This document shows positions 19,193-29,237 of a DNA stretch of 33,023 bases, one piece after another; positions within the stretch are counted from its first letter, which is position 1; every line of letters begins with the position of its first letter. The stretch is from positions 1 to 33,023 of the forward strand of contig JAFAPR010000106.1 in NCBI GenBank assembly GCA_019247075.1. The letters run 5' to 3'. This DNA is from Solirubrobacterales bacterium (GTDB taxonomy: Bacteria; Actinomycetota; Thermoleophilia; Solirubrobacterales; Solirubrobacteraceae). The notes beneath the pieces are model-generated. The model was not told the DNA's origin and searched no databases. It worked only from the letters and a program-made list of their open reading frames with translations. Position numbers and translations under genes: made by a program.

Positions 19193-20083
19193 CTACTCGA
19201 TCCCCAGCCTGTCCAGCAGTCGCTCGTCAGCCCGCCAGTGGCGCCTCGTCCGCACGGTTAGATCGAGGTGAATCCGGGCCTCGAGCTCCCGCTCGATCGC
19301 GCGCCGCGCCGCGGTTCCGATCGCCCTGATCATTCGCCCTCCCGCCCCGATCAGGATTCCCTTCTGCGATTCGGTCTCGGTCAAGATCACGGCCTCGATC
19401 CGCACCACGGCGTCCGCCGGCTCAATCTCCGTGACCTCAACCTCGACCGCGTGGGGTACCTCCTCCCGAGTAAGTCGCAGGACTTGCTCGCGGACCAGTT
19501 CCGCGATCAGCACTGACTGGGCCTGGTCGGTTTGCTGGCGCGGCTCGAAGTAGAACGGACCCGGCGGCAGGAGCTCGGTGAGGGTCTGCGCCAGCGGGGC
19601 TATCCCGTCACCCGTGCGGGCGGAGACCGGGAAGATGTGGTCCGAGATCCCGAGCTCGGCAGCGGCGCTGAGCGCCGCCACCGTCCGCGCGCGATCGGCG
19701 GCGTCGATCTTGTTGACCGCGATCACCGTCCAGGTCGGCACGGAGCGAAGCAGGCGGGCGATGAAGTGGTCGCCCGGCCCGATGCCCTGTTGTGCGCTCA
19801 CCACGAACAGGCATCCGTCGGCCTCGGCCAGCTCGTGCTCCACGCGCCGCTGCATCCGGCTTGTGAGCGCGTCCCGCGGGCGCTGTACGCCCGGCAGGTC
19901 GACGAGCACCAGCTGCCAGTCGGGGCCGCTCGCGACCCCCCGGATCGCCCGTCGTGTCGTCTGCGGCTTATCGGAGACGATCGCCACCTTGGCGCCGACG
20001 AGCGCGTTGGCGAGCGTTGACTTGCCGACGTTCGGTCGCCCGGCGAGGGCCACGAAGCCCGAGCGGGTCTTTACCTCGCTCAC
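19193..20083 (-). CDS. era: GTPase Era
   Basis: Era is a GTPase that binds the 3' end of 16S rRNA and helps assemble the 30S subunit. The 296-residue protein has G1 GRPNVGKST (residues 15-23), G2 KPQTTRR (39-45), G3 DLPG (62-65), G4 NKID and G5 SARTGDG, then a C-terminal KH domain with [16 protein letters not shown]3 carries Leu where DTPG is usual. The frame is open much further upstream through ybeY; the GTG at 20081-20083, overlapping the ybeY stop (GTGA), gives the normal N-terminus. The phoH-ybeY-era order is widely conserved. Confidence 0.96.
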   Translation of the reverse strand: MSEVKTRSGFVALAGRPNVGKSTLANALVGAKVAIVSDKPQTTRRAIRGVASGPDWQLVLVDLPGVQRPRDALTSRMQRRVEHELAEADGCLFVVSAQQGIGPGDHFIARLLRSVPTWTVIAVNKIDAADRARTVAALSAAAELGISDHIFPVSARTGDGIAPLAQTLTELLPPGPFYFEPRQQTDQAQSVLIAELVREQVLRLTREEVPHAVEVEVTEIEPADAVVRIEAVILTETESQKGILIGAGGRMIRAIGTAARRAIERELEARIHLDLTVRTRRHWRADERLLDRLGIE

Positions 20084-20511
20084 GTCTGCCGGCAGCGCAG
20101 GAGGTCTTCCTGGAGCGCGAGCATCTCGCCGGCGTCGGTCTCGTGGTCCATCCCCGTTAGATGGAGGGCACCGTGGATCACGGCTTCGCGAAGGTCTTCG
20201 GTGCGAGCCGGACAGATCACGATGTCGCCAAGCTCCCGCGGCCCTGCGGCGGGGCCCGCCTCGTCGACGCCGAACGAGAGGACGTCCGTCGGCTGATCGA
20301 TGTTGCGGTGGCGAAGGTTGAGCTCGCGGATGCGCTCTTCGTCGACGAACTCGATCGCAACGTGGCCTTCGGTGACGCCAACGCGCGCCAGAGCTGTGGC
20401 GCACAGCCTGTTGAGCTCGGCATCCGCGACGGCGGGAACGCCGTCGGCAATGAACTCAATCTCGAGTCCCGCCACGCTTCGGCGTCGTTCTCGCACGCCC
20501 CGCGGCTTCAT
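20080..20511 (-). CDS. ybeY: Endoribonuclease YbeY (rRNA maturation factor)
   Basis: YbeY is a zinc-dependent RNase for 16S rRNA 3' maturation and ribosome quality control. The 143-residue protein contains the diagnostic zinc motif [11 protein letters not shown] (His 113, 117, 123; Met takes the place of the more common Tyr before Asp) and [11 protein letters not shown]. The ATG start overlaps the phoH stop by four bases (ATGA), and its own stop overlaps the era GTG start. Its function in the same RNA as Era fits the conserved gene order. Confidence 0.95.
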   Translation of the reverse strand: MKPRGVRERRRSVAGLEIEFIADGVPAVADAELNRLCATALARVGVTEGHVAIEFVDEERIRELNLRHRNIDQPTDVLSFGVDEAGPAAGPRELGDIVICPARTEDLREAVIHGALHLTGMDHETDAGEMLALQEDLLRCRQT

Positions 20512-21497
20512 GCCCCCCGCGCTTGCGGCCTGGTGCGCGGGCGCAGCTCGGGTGCGAGCCGCTGGGAGTGCTCGTTGTACGCGGCCACGATCCGGCGCAC
20601 GAGCTTGTGGCGGACGACATCCTCCTCGCCGAAGCGGATGAACTCGATCCCCTCGACCTCGCGCAGGATGTCGGCCACGACCACGAGCCCCGAATCCTGC
20701 TCGCGCGGAAGGTCGATCTGCGTGATGTCGCCCGTCACGACCATCTTCGAGTTGAAGCCCAGACGCGTGAGGAACATCTTCATCTGCTCGGGACTGGTGT
20801 TCTGGGCCTCGTCGAGGATGATGAAGGAATCGTTCAGGGTTCTACCCCGCATGAATGCCAGCGGGGCCACCTCGATCACCCCGCGCTCCAGCTGCTGCGA
20901 CACCCGCTCGGGCTCGAGCATGTCGTGCAGGGCGTCGAACAGCGGCCGCAGGTACGGGTCGACCTTGGCCATCAGGTCCCCGGGGAGGAACCCGAGCCGT
21001 TCGCCGGCCTCGACCGCCGGGCGCGTCAGGATGATCCGGTTGACCTCGCGGCGGCTCAGTGCCGCGGCGGCGAGCGCGACCGCGAGGAAGGTCTTGCCGG
21101 TCCCGGCGGGACCGATACCAAAGGTGATCGTGTTGCGGCGGATTGAGTCGACGTAGCGCTTTTGGTTGACGGTCTTGGGCGAGACCTTGGTCGCGCGGTG
21201 GCGCCAGACCACGTCTTCGAGAATCCGCGCCGGCGAGGTGTGCTCGTCGAGCGCGCGGGTGACCGCCTCGATCGTGCCGGGAGCGATCTCGTGGCCCTGC
21301 GCGATCAGCTCGGAGAGCTCGCGCACAACGGCCGCAGCGCTGTCGACCGCCTCGGGGGAGCCGTCGAGGGTGAGCACGTTGCCGCGCAGGTGGATGTCGC
21401 AATCGAGGTGGCCCTCGAGCGCGCGCAGGACCGCGTCCTCGCTGCCGGCAAGCTCGAGCGCGACCTGGTTGTCGAGCTCGATCTGTCTACGCGTCAC
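20508..21497 (-). CDS. PhoH-like ATPase
   Basis: This is a 329-residue PhoH/YbeZ family P-loop ATPase, thought to act with YbeY in RNA metabolism. It has an N-terminal KH-like part (about 1-90), then a PhoH domain with Walker A GPAGTGKT (129-136), [16 protein letters not shown], Walker [10 protein letters not shown] and the sensor [12 protein letters not shown]. The GTG start (21495-21497) overlaps the yqeY stop (GTGA). The C-terminus is a short basic tail. The family is clear; the precise biochemical role in actinobacteria is not. Confidence 0.95.
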   Translation of the reverse strand: MTRRQIELDNQVALELAGSEDAVLRALEGHLDCDIHLRGNVLTLDGSPEAVDSAAAVVRELSELIAQGHEIAPGTIEAVTRALDEHTSPARILEDVVWRHRATKVSPKTVNQKRYVDSIRRNTITFGIGPAGTGKTFLAVALAAAALSRREVNRIILTRPAVEAGERLGFLPGDLMAKVDPYLRPLFDALHDMLEPERVSQQLERGVIEVAPLAFMRGRTLNDSFIILDEAQNTSPEQMKMFLTRLGFNSKMVVTGDITQIDLPREQDSGLVVVADILREVEGIEFIRFGEEDVVRHKLVRRIVAAYNEHSQRLAPELRPRTRPQARGA

Positions 21498-21925
21498 GGG
21501 GTGAGCGCCTCACGCACGCGCGCCGAGGCGCGCCTGCCGTCGACCCGGCCACTGGCCTCGGCCAGTACGGCGTTCATCACCTTGCCCATGTCTTTCGGGC
21601 TGGTTGCGCCCGTCTGCGCCACCGCCTCGGCGACGATCGCATCGAGCTCTGAGTCGTCGAGCTCCGTGGGCAGGTAGGTCTCGATCAGCGTCGCTTCGGA
21701 CTGCTCGCGATCGGCTAGCTCGGGCCGGCCGCCGTCGCGGAACTGCGCGGCCGCTTCCAATCTGCGCTTGCGCTCCCGGCGCAACACGGCGACCTCGTCG
21801 TCGTTGCCGTCCTTGGCGGCCTTCTGGAGCTCCGAGAGCACCATCCGGAGCGCGCCCGCGCGCTCGCGCTCGCGTGCCTTCACTGCGGCCGTCATATCGG
21901 AGCGAACCTGGTCGAGGACGGTCAT
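21494..21925 (-). CDS. GatB/YqeY domain protein
   Basis: This 143-residue protein is mostly helical, with the YqeY signature of an N-terminal DQVRSDMTAAVKARERERAGALRMVLSEL and a C-terminal LPTELDDSELDAIVAEAVAQTGA...DMGKVMNAVL, the latter like the tRNA-binding tail of GatB. Stand-alone YqeY proteins are suggested to bind tRNA or take part in misacylated tRNA handling, but their role is unsettled. The ATG at 21925 lies 62 bases after the prmA stop, one of the larger gaps of this run; nothing was recognised in that gap. Confidence 0.9.
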   Translation of the reverse strand: MTVLDQVRSDMTAAVKARERERAGALRMVLSELQKAAKDGNDDEVAVLRRERKRRLEAAAQFRDGGRPELADREQSEATLIETYLPTELDDSELDAIVAEAVAQTGATSPKDMGKVMNAVLAEASGRVDGRRASARVREALTP

Positions 21926-21987
21926 ATCCGGTGAGGATAGAGCCCGCTACCGATCCCTTCGCGCCATGCTGGCCGCGGCGCGACGCC

Positions 21988-22800
21988 TCACGAGCAGAGC
22001 AGCAGCGCGGCCCAGCCGCCGTGCTCCCGCCGATCACTTTCCCTCAGCCCGGATTCGGCGAAGACCGCCGCGATCGAGTCGGCTTCGCAAGCCAGCAGGC
22101 CGCCGGCGATGATCCGCCGCGGCAGGCTTGGGGCCGCGGCGAGGTCGCCCGCCCACCGCTCGAGCAGGGGCGCTAGCAGGTTGGCGGCGACCGTGGACAC
22201 GGCCGGCACCTGCTGCGAACGCAGGTCCAGCCGTCGCACCTCGACGTCCACCCCGTTGGCCGCCGCGTTGGCGCGCGCGGACGCGGCCGCCGCCGGGTCG
22301 TTGTCGACCGCGAGCACGGGAGCGAAGCCGAGCCGCGCGGCGACGATGGCCAGCACCGCCGAGCCGCAACCGAGGTCGAGGAAGCTGCCACCGACGGGGA
22401 TGGCGAGTAGCAGCTCGAGGCACAGACGCGTGGTCGCGTGCGCGCCGGTGCCAAACGCCTGGCCCGGGTCTATCACCACGTCGAGCGGTGTCGAGCCGGG
22501 GGGCTCCCACGGCGGGCGGACCGTGAGCGTCCCGGCGATGACCGCCGGGCGGTGAAACGCGCGCCACCGCTCTCCCCAGTCGTCGTCGACCTGGGCGGTC
22601 GAGATCTCGACCAGTGCGCCGCCAGCCGCGGCCTGCAAGTCGGGCAGCGCGGGCAGCTCTCCGGGCGCCCCATACACCCCGTACTCAACCAGGTCGTCAG
22701 CGGCTGCCACCTCCTCGACACCGTCGGGCACCAGCTCGAGCAGCTCGGCGAGCACCACCTCGGCCTGTTCGCGCCGGACCCGAACCGCGAGACGGATCAA
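21988..22800 (-). CDS. prmA: Ribosomal protein L11 methyltransferase
   Basis: PrmA methylates ribosomal protein L11 with S-adenosylmethionine. The 270-residue protein has an N-terminal L11-binding domain (about 1-85, with [14 protein letters not shown]) and a class I methyltransferase domain with FGTGAHATT (116-124), motif [13 protein letters not shown] (141-152) and the NLLAP motif. The only start at the expected place is TTG (22798-22800), overlapping the dnaJ stop (TTGA); translational coupling would explain use of this weak codon. dnaJ-prmA adjacency is common in Gram-positive bacteria. Confidence 0.93.
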   Translation of the reverse strand: MIRLAVRVRREQAEVVLAELLELVPDGVEEVAAADDLVEYGVYGAPGELPALPDLQAAAGGALVEISTAQVDDDWGERWRAFHRPAVIAGTLTVRPPWEPPGSTPLDVVIDPGQAFGTGAHATTRLCLELLLAIPVGGSFLDLGCGSAVLAIVAARLGFAPVLAVDNDPAAAASARANAAANGVDVEVRRLDLRSQQVPAVSTVAANLLAPLLERWAGDLAAAPSLPRRIIAGGLLACEADSIAAVFAESGLRESDRREHGGWAALLLCS

Positions 22801-23960
22801 CCGCCGAAGGCGCGGCGAAGCTTGCCGAACACGCCTTCCTCAGAGCGGACGTTGTGCTCGCCGAGCGAGTTCGCGACCTGCTCCATCAGCTCGCGCTGCT
22901 CGCGGTTCAGTTGGCGAGGCACGATCACGTTGACGATCACCTGCAGGTCGCCGCTACGGCGGCCGCGCAGCGAAGGCATCCCCTTGCCTCGCACCTTGAA
23001 GGTCTCGTGGGGCTGCGTGCCGGCCGGAATCTCGAGCTCGACCTCGCCGTCCACGACAGTCGGCACCGCAACGGTGGTGCCGAGGGCCGCAAGCGGAGCC
23101 GGCACATCGACCGCGGTCACGAGGTCATCACCGTCGCGCATGAAGCGCGGATCCTCCCGTACGCGCACCTCGACGTAGAGGTCGCCGGGAGGACCGCCAT
23201 GCTCACCCACGTGGCCGCGCCCCGTGATCCTGATGCGCTGGCCGTCGGCGATCCCGGCGGGCACGTCGACGGTCAGCTTGACGCGTTGCACCTTGCGCCC
23301 GCGGCCGTGGCATGTCCGGCAGGGTTTGGTCGCAACGCGGCCATCGCCACCGCAGCTGTCGCAGACGGTCGTGCGCATGACCTGGCCGAACGGCGTGCGC
23401 GAGACGGATCGGAGCTGGCCGGACCCACCGCACTGGGCGCAAGTCTCGATCGGTGTGCCGGGCTCGGCGCCGTTGCCATGGCAGTGCTCACAGAGAACGA
23501 TCGCCTCCAAGGAGACGGGGACCGTGCAGCCGCGCGCAGCCTCGGCTAGGTCGATCTGCGCCCTGACCGCGACGTCGCCGCCCTGTGTCGGGCCGCCGGG
23601 ACGGCCGCGGCCGCCGGCAGCGCCGAAGAGGTCGCCGAATGGGCTGCCGGCGCCCCCGAAGAAGGTCTCGAAGATGTCGGCCATCGAGCCGAAGCCCTCG
23701 AAGTTGGGGGAGTAGCCGCCGCTGCGCAGCCCTTCGTGCCCGTAGCGGTCGTAGACCGCGCGCCGCTCGGAATCGGAGAGGACCTCGTACGCCTCGGCGG
23801 CCTCCTTGAACTTCTCCTCGGCGTTCGGATCCTGGTCGTTGACGTCAGGATGAAGCTCGCGCGCCAGGCGCCTGAAAGCACTCTTGATCTGGGCCTCGGA
23901 CGCCGTCCGGGGGACACCCAGGATCTCGTAGTAGTCGCGTCGAGCCTGACCGGTGCTCAT
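22797..23960 (-). CDS. dnaJ: Chaperone protein DnaJ
   Basis: DnaJ is the J-domain co-chaperone that delivers clients to DnaK and stimulates its ATPase. The 387-residue protein has a J domain (about 1-72) with HPD at 37-39, a Gly/Phe-rich linker (about 78-128), a zinc-binding region of four CxxCxGxG motifs (157-221: [32 protein letters not shown]) and two client-binding beta domains. The ATG overlaps the hrcA stop (ATGA). Presence of all four zinc motifs marks a type I DnaJ. dnaK and grpE are not in the window. Confidence 0.96.
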   Translation of the reverse strand: MSTGQARRDYYEILGVPRTASEAQIKSAFRRLARELHPDVNDQDPNAEEKFKEAAEAYEVLSDSERRAVYDRYGHEGLRSGGYSPNFEGFGSMADIFETFFGGAGSPFGDLFGAAGGRGRPGGPTQGGDVAVRAQIDLAEAARGCTVPVSLEAIVLCEHCHGNGAEPGTPIETCAQCGGSGQLRSVSRTPFGQVMRTTVCDSCGGDGRVATKPCRTCHGRGRKVQRVKLTVDVPAGIADGQRIRITGRGHVGEHGGPPGDLYVEVRVREDPRFMRDGDDLVTAVDVPAPLAALGTTVAVPTVVDGEVELEIPAGTQPHETFKVRGKGMPSLRGRRSGDLQVIVNVIVPRQLNREQRELMEQVANSLGEHNVRSEEGVFGKLRRAFGG

Positions 23961-25018
23961 CGCTCGTCGTAGAAGTCGGTGACGAACCAGGACAACTGAG
24001 AGGCCGCCTCTCGGACGGAACGGATCGCGCGGCCGTAATCCATGCGCAGCGGCCCGATCACCGACACCGTGCCGAGCTGCCGCTGCGGCAAGCCGTAGCT
24101 CGCCGCCACCACGGCCACGGAGTGCAGCGCCGGAGCGTCATTCTCAGCGCCGATCCGTACCAGCACGCCCCGCTCGGAGAGGGCGGAGCGCAGGACGGAG
24201 AGGAGGCTCACCCGCCGCTCGAGCATCTCCATCAGCGACTGCAGCTGCGACACATCGCCAAACCGATCGATGCGCAGCAGACGCGCGGCACCCTCCACGT
24301 ACATCGACTCCTGCGCTGACTCCTCCAGTTCTGTGAAGACGGGCGCGAGCGCGGCCAGGAACTCGGCCTCGGTCGTCGACAGGCAAGGGTCGTGGAGACG
24401 CTGATGGATCATCCGCGCCCCCAGGCCCAGCCCAACCAGCCGCTCGTTGAGGTAGGAAGACGCCCACTGCACCAGGCCGGAATCGACCGGACGCGGGAAC
24501 GTGAACATACGTTTCGTGACGCCGCCGGTGGAGGTGATGACCACCACCATCAGAACCTGAGGCTGGAGCGGGAGCACCTCGACATGGCGGATGGTCGAAG
24601 TCTCGATCGGTGGGGCGGTGACGATCGCCAGCAGGTTCGTCACCTGCGACAGGGTCTCGGTGGTGACGCGCATGGCCTCGTCCAACTCGCGCCGCACGAG
24701 CGACAGCGAGAGCGCCGGGCGGGACTCCGTATCTAGCTCGGGGAGCAGGCGGTCGACGAAGTAGCGATAACCGGCCTCGGTGGGAACGCGGCCGGCGGAG
24801 GTATGCGGGTGCGCGAGCAGCCCCAGCTCCTCGAGGTTGGCGAGCTCGTGCCTGATCGTCGAGGGCCCCCACTCGACGTCGGCGGCCAGCGCCTTCGAGC
24901 CCACCGGTGAACCCGCCTCGAGATACTCCTCGACCACCTTGCGCAAGACCAGCTCCTGGCGGCCGCTCAGCGGCAGGAGGGGATCCTCGTTCTCGTTTCC
25001 CTGGTGGTGTCTTATCAC
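23957..25018 (-). CDS. hrcA: Heat-inducible transcription repressor HrcA
   Basis: HrcA represses class I heat-shock genes by binding the CIRCE operator and is kept active by GroEL. The 353-residue protein has an N-terminal winged helix ([57 protein letters not shown]) and a GAF-like and dimerisation part ending [14 protein letters not shown]. The frame is open upstream to 25396 but the family starts near the winged helix. The GTG at 25016-25018 was chosen because AGGAAAG stands before it at good spacing; a GTG ten codons upstream is possible. The hrcA-dnaJ order is standard. No CIRCE repeat was recognised upstream. Confidence 0.93.
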   Translation of the reverse strand: MIRHHQGNENEDPLLPLSGRQELVLRKVVEEYLEAGSPVGSKALAADVEWGPSTIRHELANLEELGLLAHPHTSAGRVPTEAGYRYFVDRLLPELDTESRPALSLSLVRRELDEAMRVTTETLSQVTNLLAIVTAPPIETSTIRHVEVLPLQPQVLMVVVITSTGGVTKRMFTFPRPVDSGLVQWASSYLNERLVGLGLGARMIHQRLHDPCLSTTEAEFLAALAPVFTELEESAQESMYVEGAARLLRIDRFGDVSQLQSLMEMLERRVSLLSVLRSALSERGVLVRIGAENDAPALHSVAVVAASYGLPQRQLGTVSVIGPLRMDYGRAIRSVREAASQLSWFVTDFYDER

Positions 25019-25057
25019 CCAGCTTTCCTGACTTTTTCCGACGGACACAATCCCGGT

Positions 25058-25086
25058 GCCTCCGGAGGCGATTACTGACGATTGTA
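25058..25086 (-). promoter_or_regulatory. Possible hrcA promoter and leader palindrome
   Basis: The 149-base gap between the MaoC-like gene and hrcA holds a TACAAT hexamer on the minus strand (25081-25086) that could be a -10 element, about 65 bases before the GTG. No good -35 is seen at normal spacing. Just downstream is a perfect 12-bp palindrome GCCTCCGGAGGC (25058-25069) that would lie in the leader RNA. It is not a CIRCE element. Whether it binds a regulator is unknown. Confidence 0.28.
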
Positions 25087-25167
25087 GGTGCGGGATGCCG
25101 CGCTCCGGTGAAGCTGGAAGAGACGGCCGACGCCACCTATCCGGTGACGGTCCGGCGGCCGGCCGCG

Positions 25168-25554
25168 CTAATCGACAGTCACCTCCGCCACGCCGTTGCG
25201 GATGATGCGACGCCCTCCCTGGCGCGCTTCGGAGTCGACGGTCGCGACAGCACCTTCGACCGCCCGGACCGTGCCCGTGACCGTGATCTCGGCCCCGAGC
25301 ATCCCCATGCCTCGGAACTGGACGGAGAGGCTGCGCAGCCTTTCCGGACCCCCAGCGGCCTCCGTGTGCGCCCGCGCGACCTGAGCCATCGTCCACAGCC
25401 CGTGCAGGATGCGGGCCGGCAGCCCCACGCTGCGGGCAAACTCCTCATCGATGTGAATCGGGTTGAAGTCGCCCGAGGCGCCCGCGTAGCGGATGGCGAC
25501 GTAAGGATCGGGGGTGACCTTGAGCTCGAACGTCTCGCCCCGAGAGAGAGTCAT
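25168..25554 (-). CDS. MaoC-like dehydratase, catalytic (HadB-like) subunit
   Basis: This 128-residue single hot-dog fold protein resembles the catalytic subunit of (3R)-hydroxyacyl-ACP/CoA dehydratases. The hydratase motif YAGASGDFNPIHIDEEFA carries the Asp 29 / His 34 dyad, followed by GLPARILHGLWTMAQ. Such proteins pair with a non-catalytic hot-dog partner, as HadB does with HadA or HadC in mycobacteria, and the next gene upstream is such a partner. The ATG start overlaps the partner's stop (ATGA), which supports a stable heterodimer. The chain length and whether it serves fatty-acid synthesis or another acyl pathway are open. Confidence 0.85.
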   Translation of the reverse strand: MTLSRGETFELKVTPDPYVAIRYAGASGDFNPIHIDEEFARSVGLPARILHGLWTMAQVARAHTEAAGGPERLRSLSVQFRGMGMLGAEITVTGTVRAVEGAVATVDSEARQGGRRIIRNGVAEVTVD

Positions 25555-25994
25555 CCCCCGCTCCTGACGATGTTGGTCCAGGTGCCAATGCAGACCGTCT
25601 TGCCAGACCGGTTGCGCGAGACCGACTCGAAGACGTAGAAACTGAGCTCGCCGCGCGCGGAGATCTCCTTTACCGTGGTAGCGGTCTCGATCTCCTCGCC
25701 GGCGACCACCAGCGGCCCCCAGCTGAATGCCTGGCCGCCGTGGACCAGGTGGGCGAAGTCAATCCCGAGCTCCGGGTCGAAGATCCCTTGCACGACCGAG
25801 TGCCCGGCGTAGACGACGGCGAACATAGGCGGGGCCACGACGTCCGCGTATCCCGCGTCCCGGGCCGCGACGAGGTCGAAGTGAAGCGGGCTGGTCTCCC
25901 CCACCGCGGCCGCGTATTCGCGTACCTTCTCGCGCCCCACTGCGTAGACGGTCGCGGGGTAAATCTTGCCGATCGCGTCGGTGGCCGGCGGCAC
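25551..25994 (-). CDS. MaoC-like dehydratase, non-catalytic (HadA/HadC-like) subunit
   Basis: This 147-residue protein looks like the N-terminal MaoC dehydratase domain family. The usual start IGKIYPATVYAVGREKVREYA leads into VGETSPLHFD, where Glu 33 takes the place of the catalytic Asp while His 38 remains. Then come VVAPPMFAVVY and LVHGGQAFSW, typical of HadA/HadC partners. It probably shapes the acyl-binding tunnel for the adjacent catalytic subunit. The start is GTG at 25992-25994, thirty bases after the SDR stop. It is transcribed with the SDR and the catalytic subunit. Confidence 0.84.
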   Translation of the reverse strand: MPPATDAIGKIYPATVYAVGREKVREYAAAVGETSPLHFDLVAARDAGYADVVAPPMFAVVYAGHSVVQGIFDPELGIDFAHLVHGGQAFSWGPLVVAGEEIETATTVKEISARGELSFYVFESVSRNRSGKTVCIGTWTNIVRSGG

Positions 25995-26024
25995 GAGGCC
26001 GCAGTCTATGCGCAGGCCGCGACC

Positions 26025-26819
26025 TCAGATGATCACGGGCACGCTGCCGCCGTCCACCGACCAAGCCGCGCCAGCCACGTTAGAGGCCAGCTCCGAGCAG
26101 AGGAAGACGACCACAGCCGCGATCTCTTGCGCCGTGGCGAGGCGGGCCAGCGGGACGCGTGAAGCTGTGTTGGCCAGCACCTCCTCGCGCGAGGCGCCGC
26201 TTCGCTGTGCGAGCTCGTCGGCCAGGCCGCCCGGCGCGAGCCACACGTCGTCAGCCACCGGGCCGGGGGCGACGGCGTTGACCAGCACACCGCGGCTCGC
26301 GTACAGGTCGGCGAACGCGCGCGACAGCGACAGCTCCGCCGCCTTGGAGACCGAATAGGCCACGTTCGTGCTCGACGGCCGCTTGCCCGAGGAGGAGCAA
26401 ACGTTGACGATGCGGCCAAAACCCCTGTCGGCCATCCTCGGCGCGGCCGCACGCATCAGGCGCATTGGCGCGAGCACGTTGAGCTCCCACTGGCGCTGCC
26501 AATCGTCGTCGGTGAGCTCCTCGAGCGAGCGCGCCGCGGTGGTCCCGGCGCCATTGACGAGTCCGTCGATGCGACCGAACCGCTGCTCGCACTCCGCCGC
26601 AAGGCGCTCGCCGGCGTGCAGCGAGGTGATGTCGAGCGCCAGCGGCTCGGCCCGCCCAAACGCGCCGCAGCTCTCGGCCAGGGAGCGCAGCGGAGCCTCG
26701 CGGCGACCCACGAGCAGCACCGAGGCCCCCTCATGTGCGAGCATCTCCACGACCGCGCCGCCGATCCCACCCGAGGCGCCGGTCACGATAAAAGCGCGGT
26801 TTCGCAGCCCCAGATCCAT
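26025..26819 (-). CDS. Short-chain dehydrogenase/reductase (FabG-like)
   Basis: This 264-residue Rossmann-fold oxidoreductase has the cofactor motif TGASGGIG (13-20), GRR at 38-40 (suggesting NADP(H) preference), DIT at 63-65, NGAG (89-92, usually NNAG), a Ser near 142-144, and the catalytic YSVSK (Tyr 155, Lys 159). The C-terminus ends with the common SxxxGAAWSVDGGSVPVI. Being upstream of two MaoC-fold genes, it may reduce a 3-oxoacyl thioester whose hydroxy product is then dehydrated, or run in the oxidative direction. The ATG at 26817-26819 is divergent from the DUF1707 gene with 58 bases between them. Confidence 0.86.
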   Translation of the reverse strand: MDLGLRNRAFIVTGASGGIGGAVVEMLAHEGASVLLVGRREAPLRSLAESCGAFGRAEPLALDITSLHAGERLAAECEQRFGRIDGLVNGAGTTAARSLEELTDDDWQRQWELNVLAPMRLMRAAAPRMADRGFGRIVNVCSSSGKRPSSTNVAYSVSKAAELSLSRAFADLYASRGVLVNAVAPGPVADDVWLAPGGLADELAQRSGASREEVLANTASRVPLARLATAQEIAAVVVFLCSELASNVAGAAWSVDGGSVPVII

Positions 26820-26877
26820 CGGAGCTCATCCCGCGACCGCCGGCGCCATCAGCGGTAACGTTAATAGGAGAAGCGAG

Positions 26878-27330
26878 ATGGCACTCCGCAGCACACTCAG
26901 AGCCTCGGACGCGGACCGCGAGCAGACCGCCGAGCGGCTACGCAAGGCGGCGGCCGAGGGTCGGTTGCTGGCCGAGGAGCTCGAGCAGCGGCTCGGTGCC
27001 GCGTTTGCGGCTCGCACGTACGGTGAACTCGACGCCCTGGTCGCGGACCTCCCCGACGAGCGGCCGGTGCCGGCGCGCTCGCGGGCGGCGGTGCCGATCC
27101 GCGGCCCGGTCGGGTTGCTGGCGACCCTGTGCCTATGCGCCGTGGTGGTGGTGCTCGTGGCGCTGGTGATCACCGGCACGGTTCTGATCGGCGGAGCCTG
27201 GATCTTCTTCGTCATGTGGTTCTTCGGCTGCAGGGGAGCTCGCCACCGGGCAGCCCGTTATCGCCGCTACCCGCCCGGCGGTGGCTTGCATCAGGTCCAC
27301 GGTCCCGCCGACCGGCAGGCCTGGCTGTAG
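26878..27330 (+). CDS. DUF1707 domain membrane protein
   Basis: This 150-residue protein has an N-terminal DUF1707 domain (about residues 6-62: LRASDADREQTAERLRKAAAEG..LEELEQRLGAAFAARTYGELDALVADLP), a short linker, a hydrophobic stretch of two helices (about 77-117), and a basic tail rich in Arg, Tyr and Pro. DUF1707 is common in actinobacteria, often before membrane segments, and its function is not known; it shares features with SHOCT-type oligomerisation motifs. The ATG at 26878 was chosen over upstream starts because AGGAG precedes it at good spacing. It stands alone, converging with lepA. Confidence 0.88.
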   Translation: MALRSTLRASDADREQTAERLRKAAAEGRLLAEELEQRLGAAFAARTYGELDALVADLPDERPVPARSRAAVPIRGPVGLLATLCLCAVVVVLVALVITGTVLIGGAWIFFVMWFFGCRGARHRAARYRRYPPGGGLHQVHGPADRQAWL

Positions 27331-27387
27331 ACAGACCGCTGACCCCGCAGCGAGGCGCCGTCCCCGGAGCCGACCCTTGTGCAGGCG

Positions 27388-29205
27388 CTAGCGCGAGCTC
27401 GCCCCGCCGAGCTCGAGTACCGCCAGAAAGGCCTCCTGGGGGACCTCGATGCGGCCCACCTGCTTCATCCGCTGCTTGCCGCGCTTCTGCTGCTCGAGCA
27501 GCTTGCGCTTGCGGGTGATGTCACCGCCATAGCACTTGGCCGTAACGTCCTTGCGGTACGCCTTGATCGTCTCTCGGGCGATGATGCGCGAGCCCACCGC
27601 CGCCTGGATCGGGACGTCGTACTGTTGGCGGGGAATCTTCTCGCGCAGCTTCTCGGCCATCGCACGACCCGCGTCGTACGCCTTGGACCGGTGGACGAGC
27701 ATCGAGAGGGCGTCGACCGGCTCGCCCGCAAGCAGGATGTCGAGCTTGACGAGGTCTGACTCGCGCAAGCCGATCGGCTCGTAGTCGAGCGAGGCGTAGC
27801 CGCGCGTGCGCGACTTGAGCTGGTCGAAGAAGTCGAGGACGATCTCCTGGAGGGGCAGGTCGTAGGTGAGCGCAACGCGCTCGGTCGAGAGGAAGTGGAT
27901 GCCCTGCGAGCTGCCCCGCCGCTCCTGGGAGAGCTCCATGATGGTGCCGATGAACTGGCGGGGCGCCAGCAACTGGGCGCGGATGTAGGGCTCGCGCACG
28001 GCCGCGACCCGCGCGGCGTCAGGCATCTCATTGGGAGAGCGGACCGGCACGAGCTCCCCGTCGGCGAGCGTCACCTCGTACTCCACGCCCGGCATCGTCT
28101 GCAGCAGCTGGAGGTCGTACTCGCGCTCGAGCCGCTCGCGCACGATGTCCATGTGCAAGAGCCCGAGGAAGCCGCAGCGGAAGCCGAAGCCGAGGGCGTC
28201 GCTGTTCTCGGGCTCGAAGGTGAGCGCCGCGTCGTTGAGGGAGAGCTTCTCCAGCGCATCGCGCAGATCTGGATAGTCGTCGGAGTCGATCGGATAGACC
28301 CCGCAGAACACCATCGGCTTGACCTCGCGGTAGCCGGGCAACGGCTCGCGGGCCGGGTTCTTGGCGGTCGTAAGCGTGTCGCCGACCCGGAGCTTGGTGA
28401 CATCTTTCACGCCGGTGGTGAGGAAGCCCACCTCGCCGGCGGTCAGCGCGGGAGCCGACCTCATCTGGGGCGTGAAAAACCCGATCTCGTCGATCTCGGC
28501 GGCCGTGCCGGCCTGCATCGCGCGGATCGCCTCGCCTCGAGAGAACGTCCCGTCCACGACGCGGATGTAGGCAATCACCCCGCGGTAGGGGTCGAACTGC
28601 GAGTCGAAGATCAACGCGCGGGGCGGCGCATCGGGGTCTCCCCGCGGCGGTGGTACACGCGCGACAAGCTCCTCGAGGAGACCTTCGACGCCCTCGCCCG
28701 TCTTGGCGCTGATGCGCGCCACCTTCTCCGCGGGCTCGCCGAGGAGGTCGGCGACCTCGCTCGCGACCCGCCCGGGCTCGGCGCCTGGGAGGTCGACCTT
28801 GTTCAGGCACGGGATCAGTTCGAGGCCGGCGTCGATCGCCAGGTACGTGTTGGCGACGGTCTGGGCCTCCACCCCCTGGGAAGCATCGACGATCAGCAGG
28901 GCGCCCTCGCAGGCCGCGAGCGAGCGCGAGACTTCGTAAGTGAAATCCACGTGGCCCGGGGTATCGATCAGGTGGAGCTGGTAGGTCTGGCCATCGCGCC
29001 GGGACTGAAAGAAGACGCGCACCGCACGCGCCTTGATCGTGATCCCGCGCTCGCGTTCGAGCTCCATCGTGTCGAGCACCTGCGCTCGCATCGCGCGCGG
29101 GTCGATCGTATGCGTGAGCTCCAGGATCCGGTCGGCGAGCGTCGACTTCCCGTGGTCGATGTGGGCGATGATCGAGAAGTTGCGAATATTGGCCTGATCA
29201 CTCAT
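27388..29205 (-). CDS. lepA: Elongation factor 4 (LepA)
   Basis: LepA is a translational GTPase related to EF-G, linked to ribosome back-translocation and assembly. The 605-residue protein has the G1 motif AHIDHGKST (14-22), [21 protein letters not shown], then the domain II-IV regions and the LepA-specific C-terminal domain ending with [25 protein letters not shown]. The reading frame stays open for another 1.7 kb upstream, antiparallel in phase to murJ, but that part has no family similarity and is a shadow. The ATG at 29203-29205 lies 32 bases after the murJ stop. The rpsT-lepA-hrcA neighbourhood is conserved; here murJ is in between. Confidence 0.96.
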   Translation of the reverse strand: MSDQANIRNFSIIAHIDHGKSTLADRILELTHTIDPRAMRAQVLDTMELERERGITIKARAVRVFFQSRRDGQTYQLHLIDTPGHVDFTYEVSRSLAACEGALLIVDASQGVEAQTVANTYLAIDAGLELIPCLNKVDLPGAEPGRVASEVADLLGEPAEKVARISAKTGEGVEGLLEELVARVPPPRGDPDAPPRALIFDSQFDPYRGVIAYIRVVDGTFSRGEAIRAMQAGTAAEIDEIGFFTPQMRSAPALTAGEVGFLTTGVKDVTKLRVGDTLTTAKNPAREPLPGYREVKPMVFCGVYPIDSDDYPDLRDALEKLSLNDAALTFEPENSDALGFGFRCGFLGLLHMDIVRERLEREYDLQLLQTMPGVEYEVTLADGELVPVRSPNEMPDAARVAAVREPYIRAQLLAPRQFIGTIMELSQERRGSSQGIHFLSTERVALTYDLPLQEIVLDFFDQLKSRTRGYASLDYEPIGLRESDLVKLDILLAGEPVDALSMLVHRSKAYDAGRAMAEKLREKIPRQQYDVPIQAAVGSRIIARETIKAYRKDVTAKCYGGDITRKRKLLEQQKRGKQRMKQVGRIEVPQEAFLAVLELGGASSR

Positions 29206-29237
29206 CGGCGCTTTTAGGGTAGGCGGGCGGATGGAGT

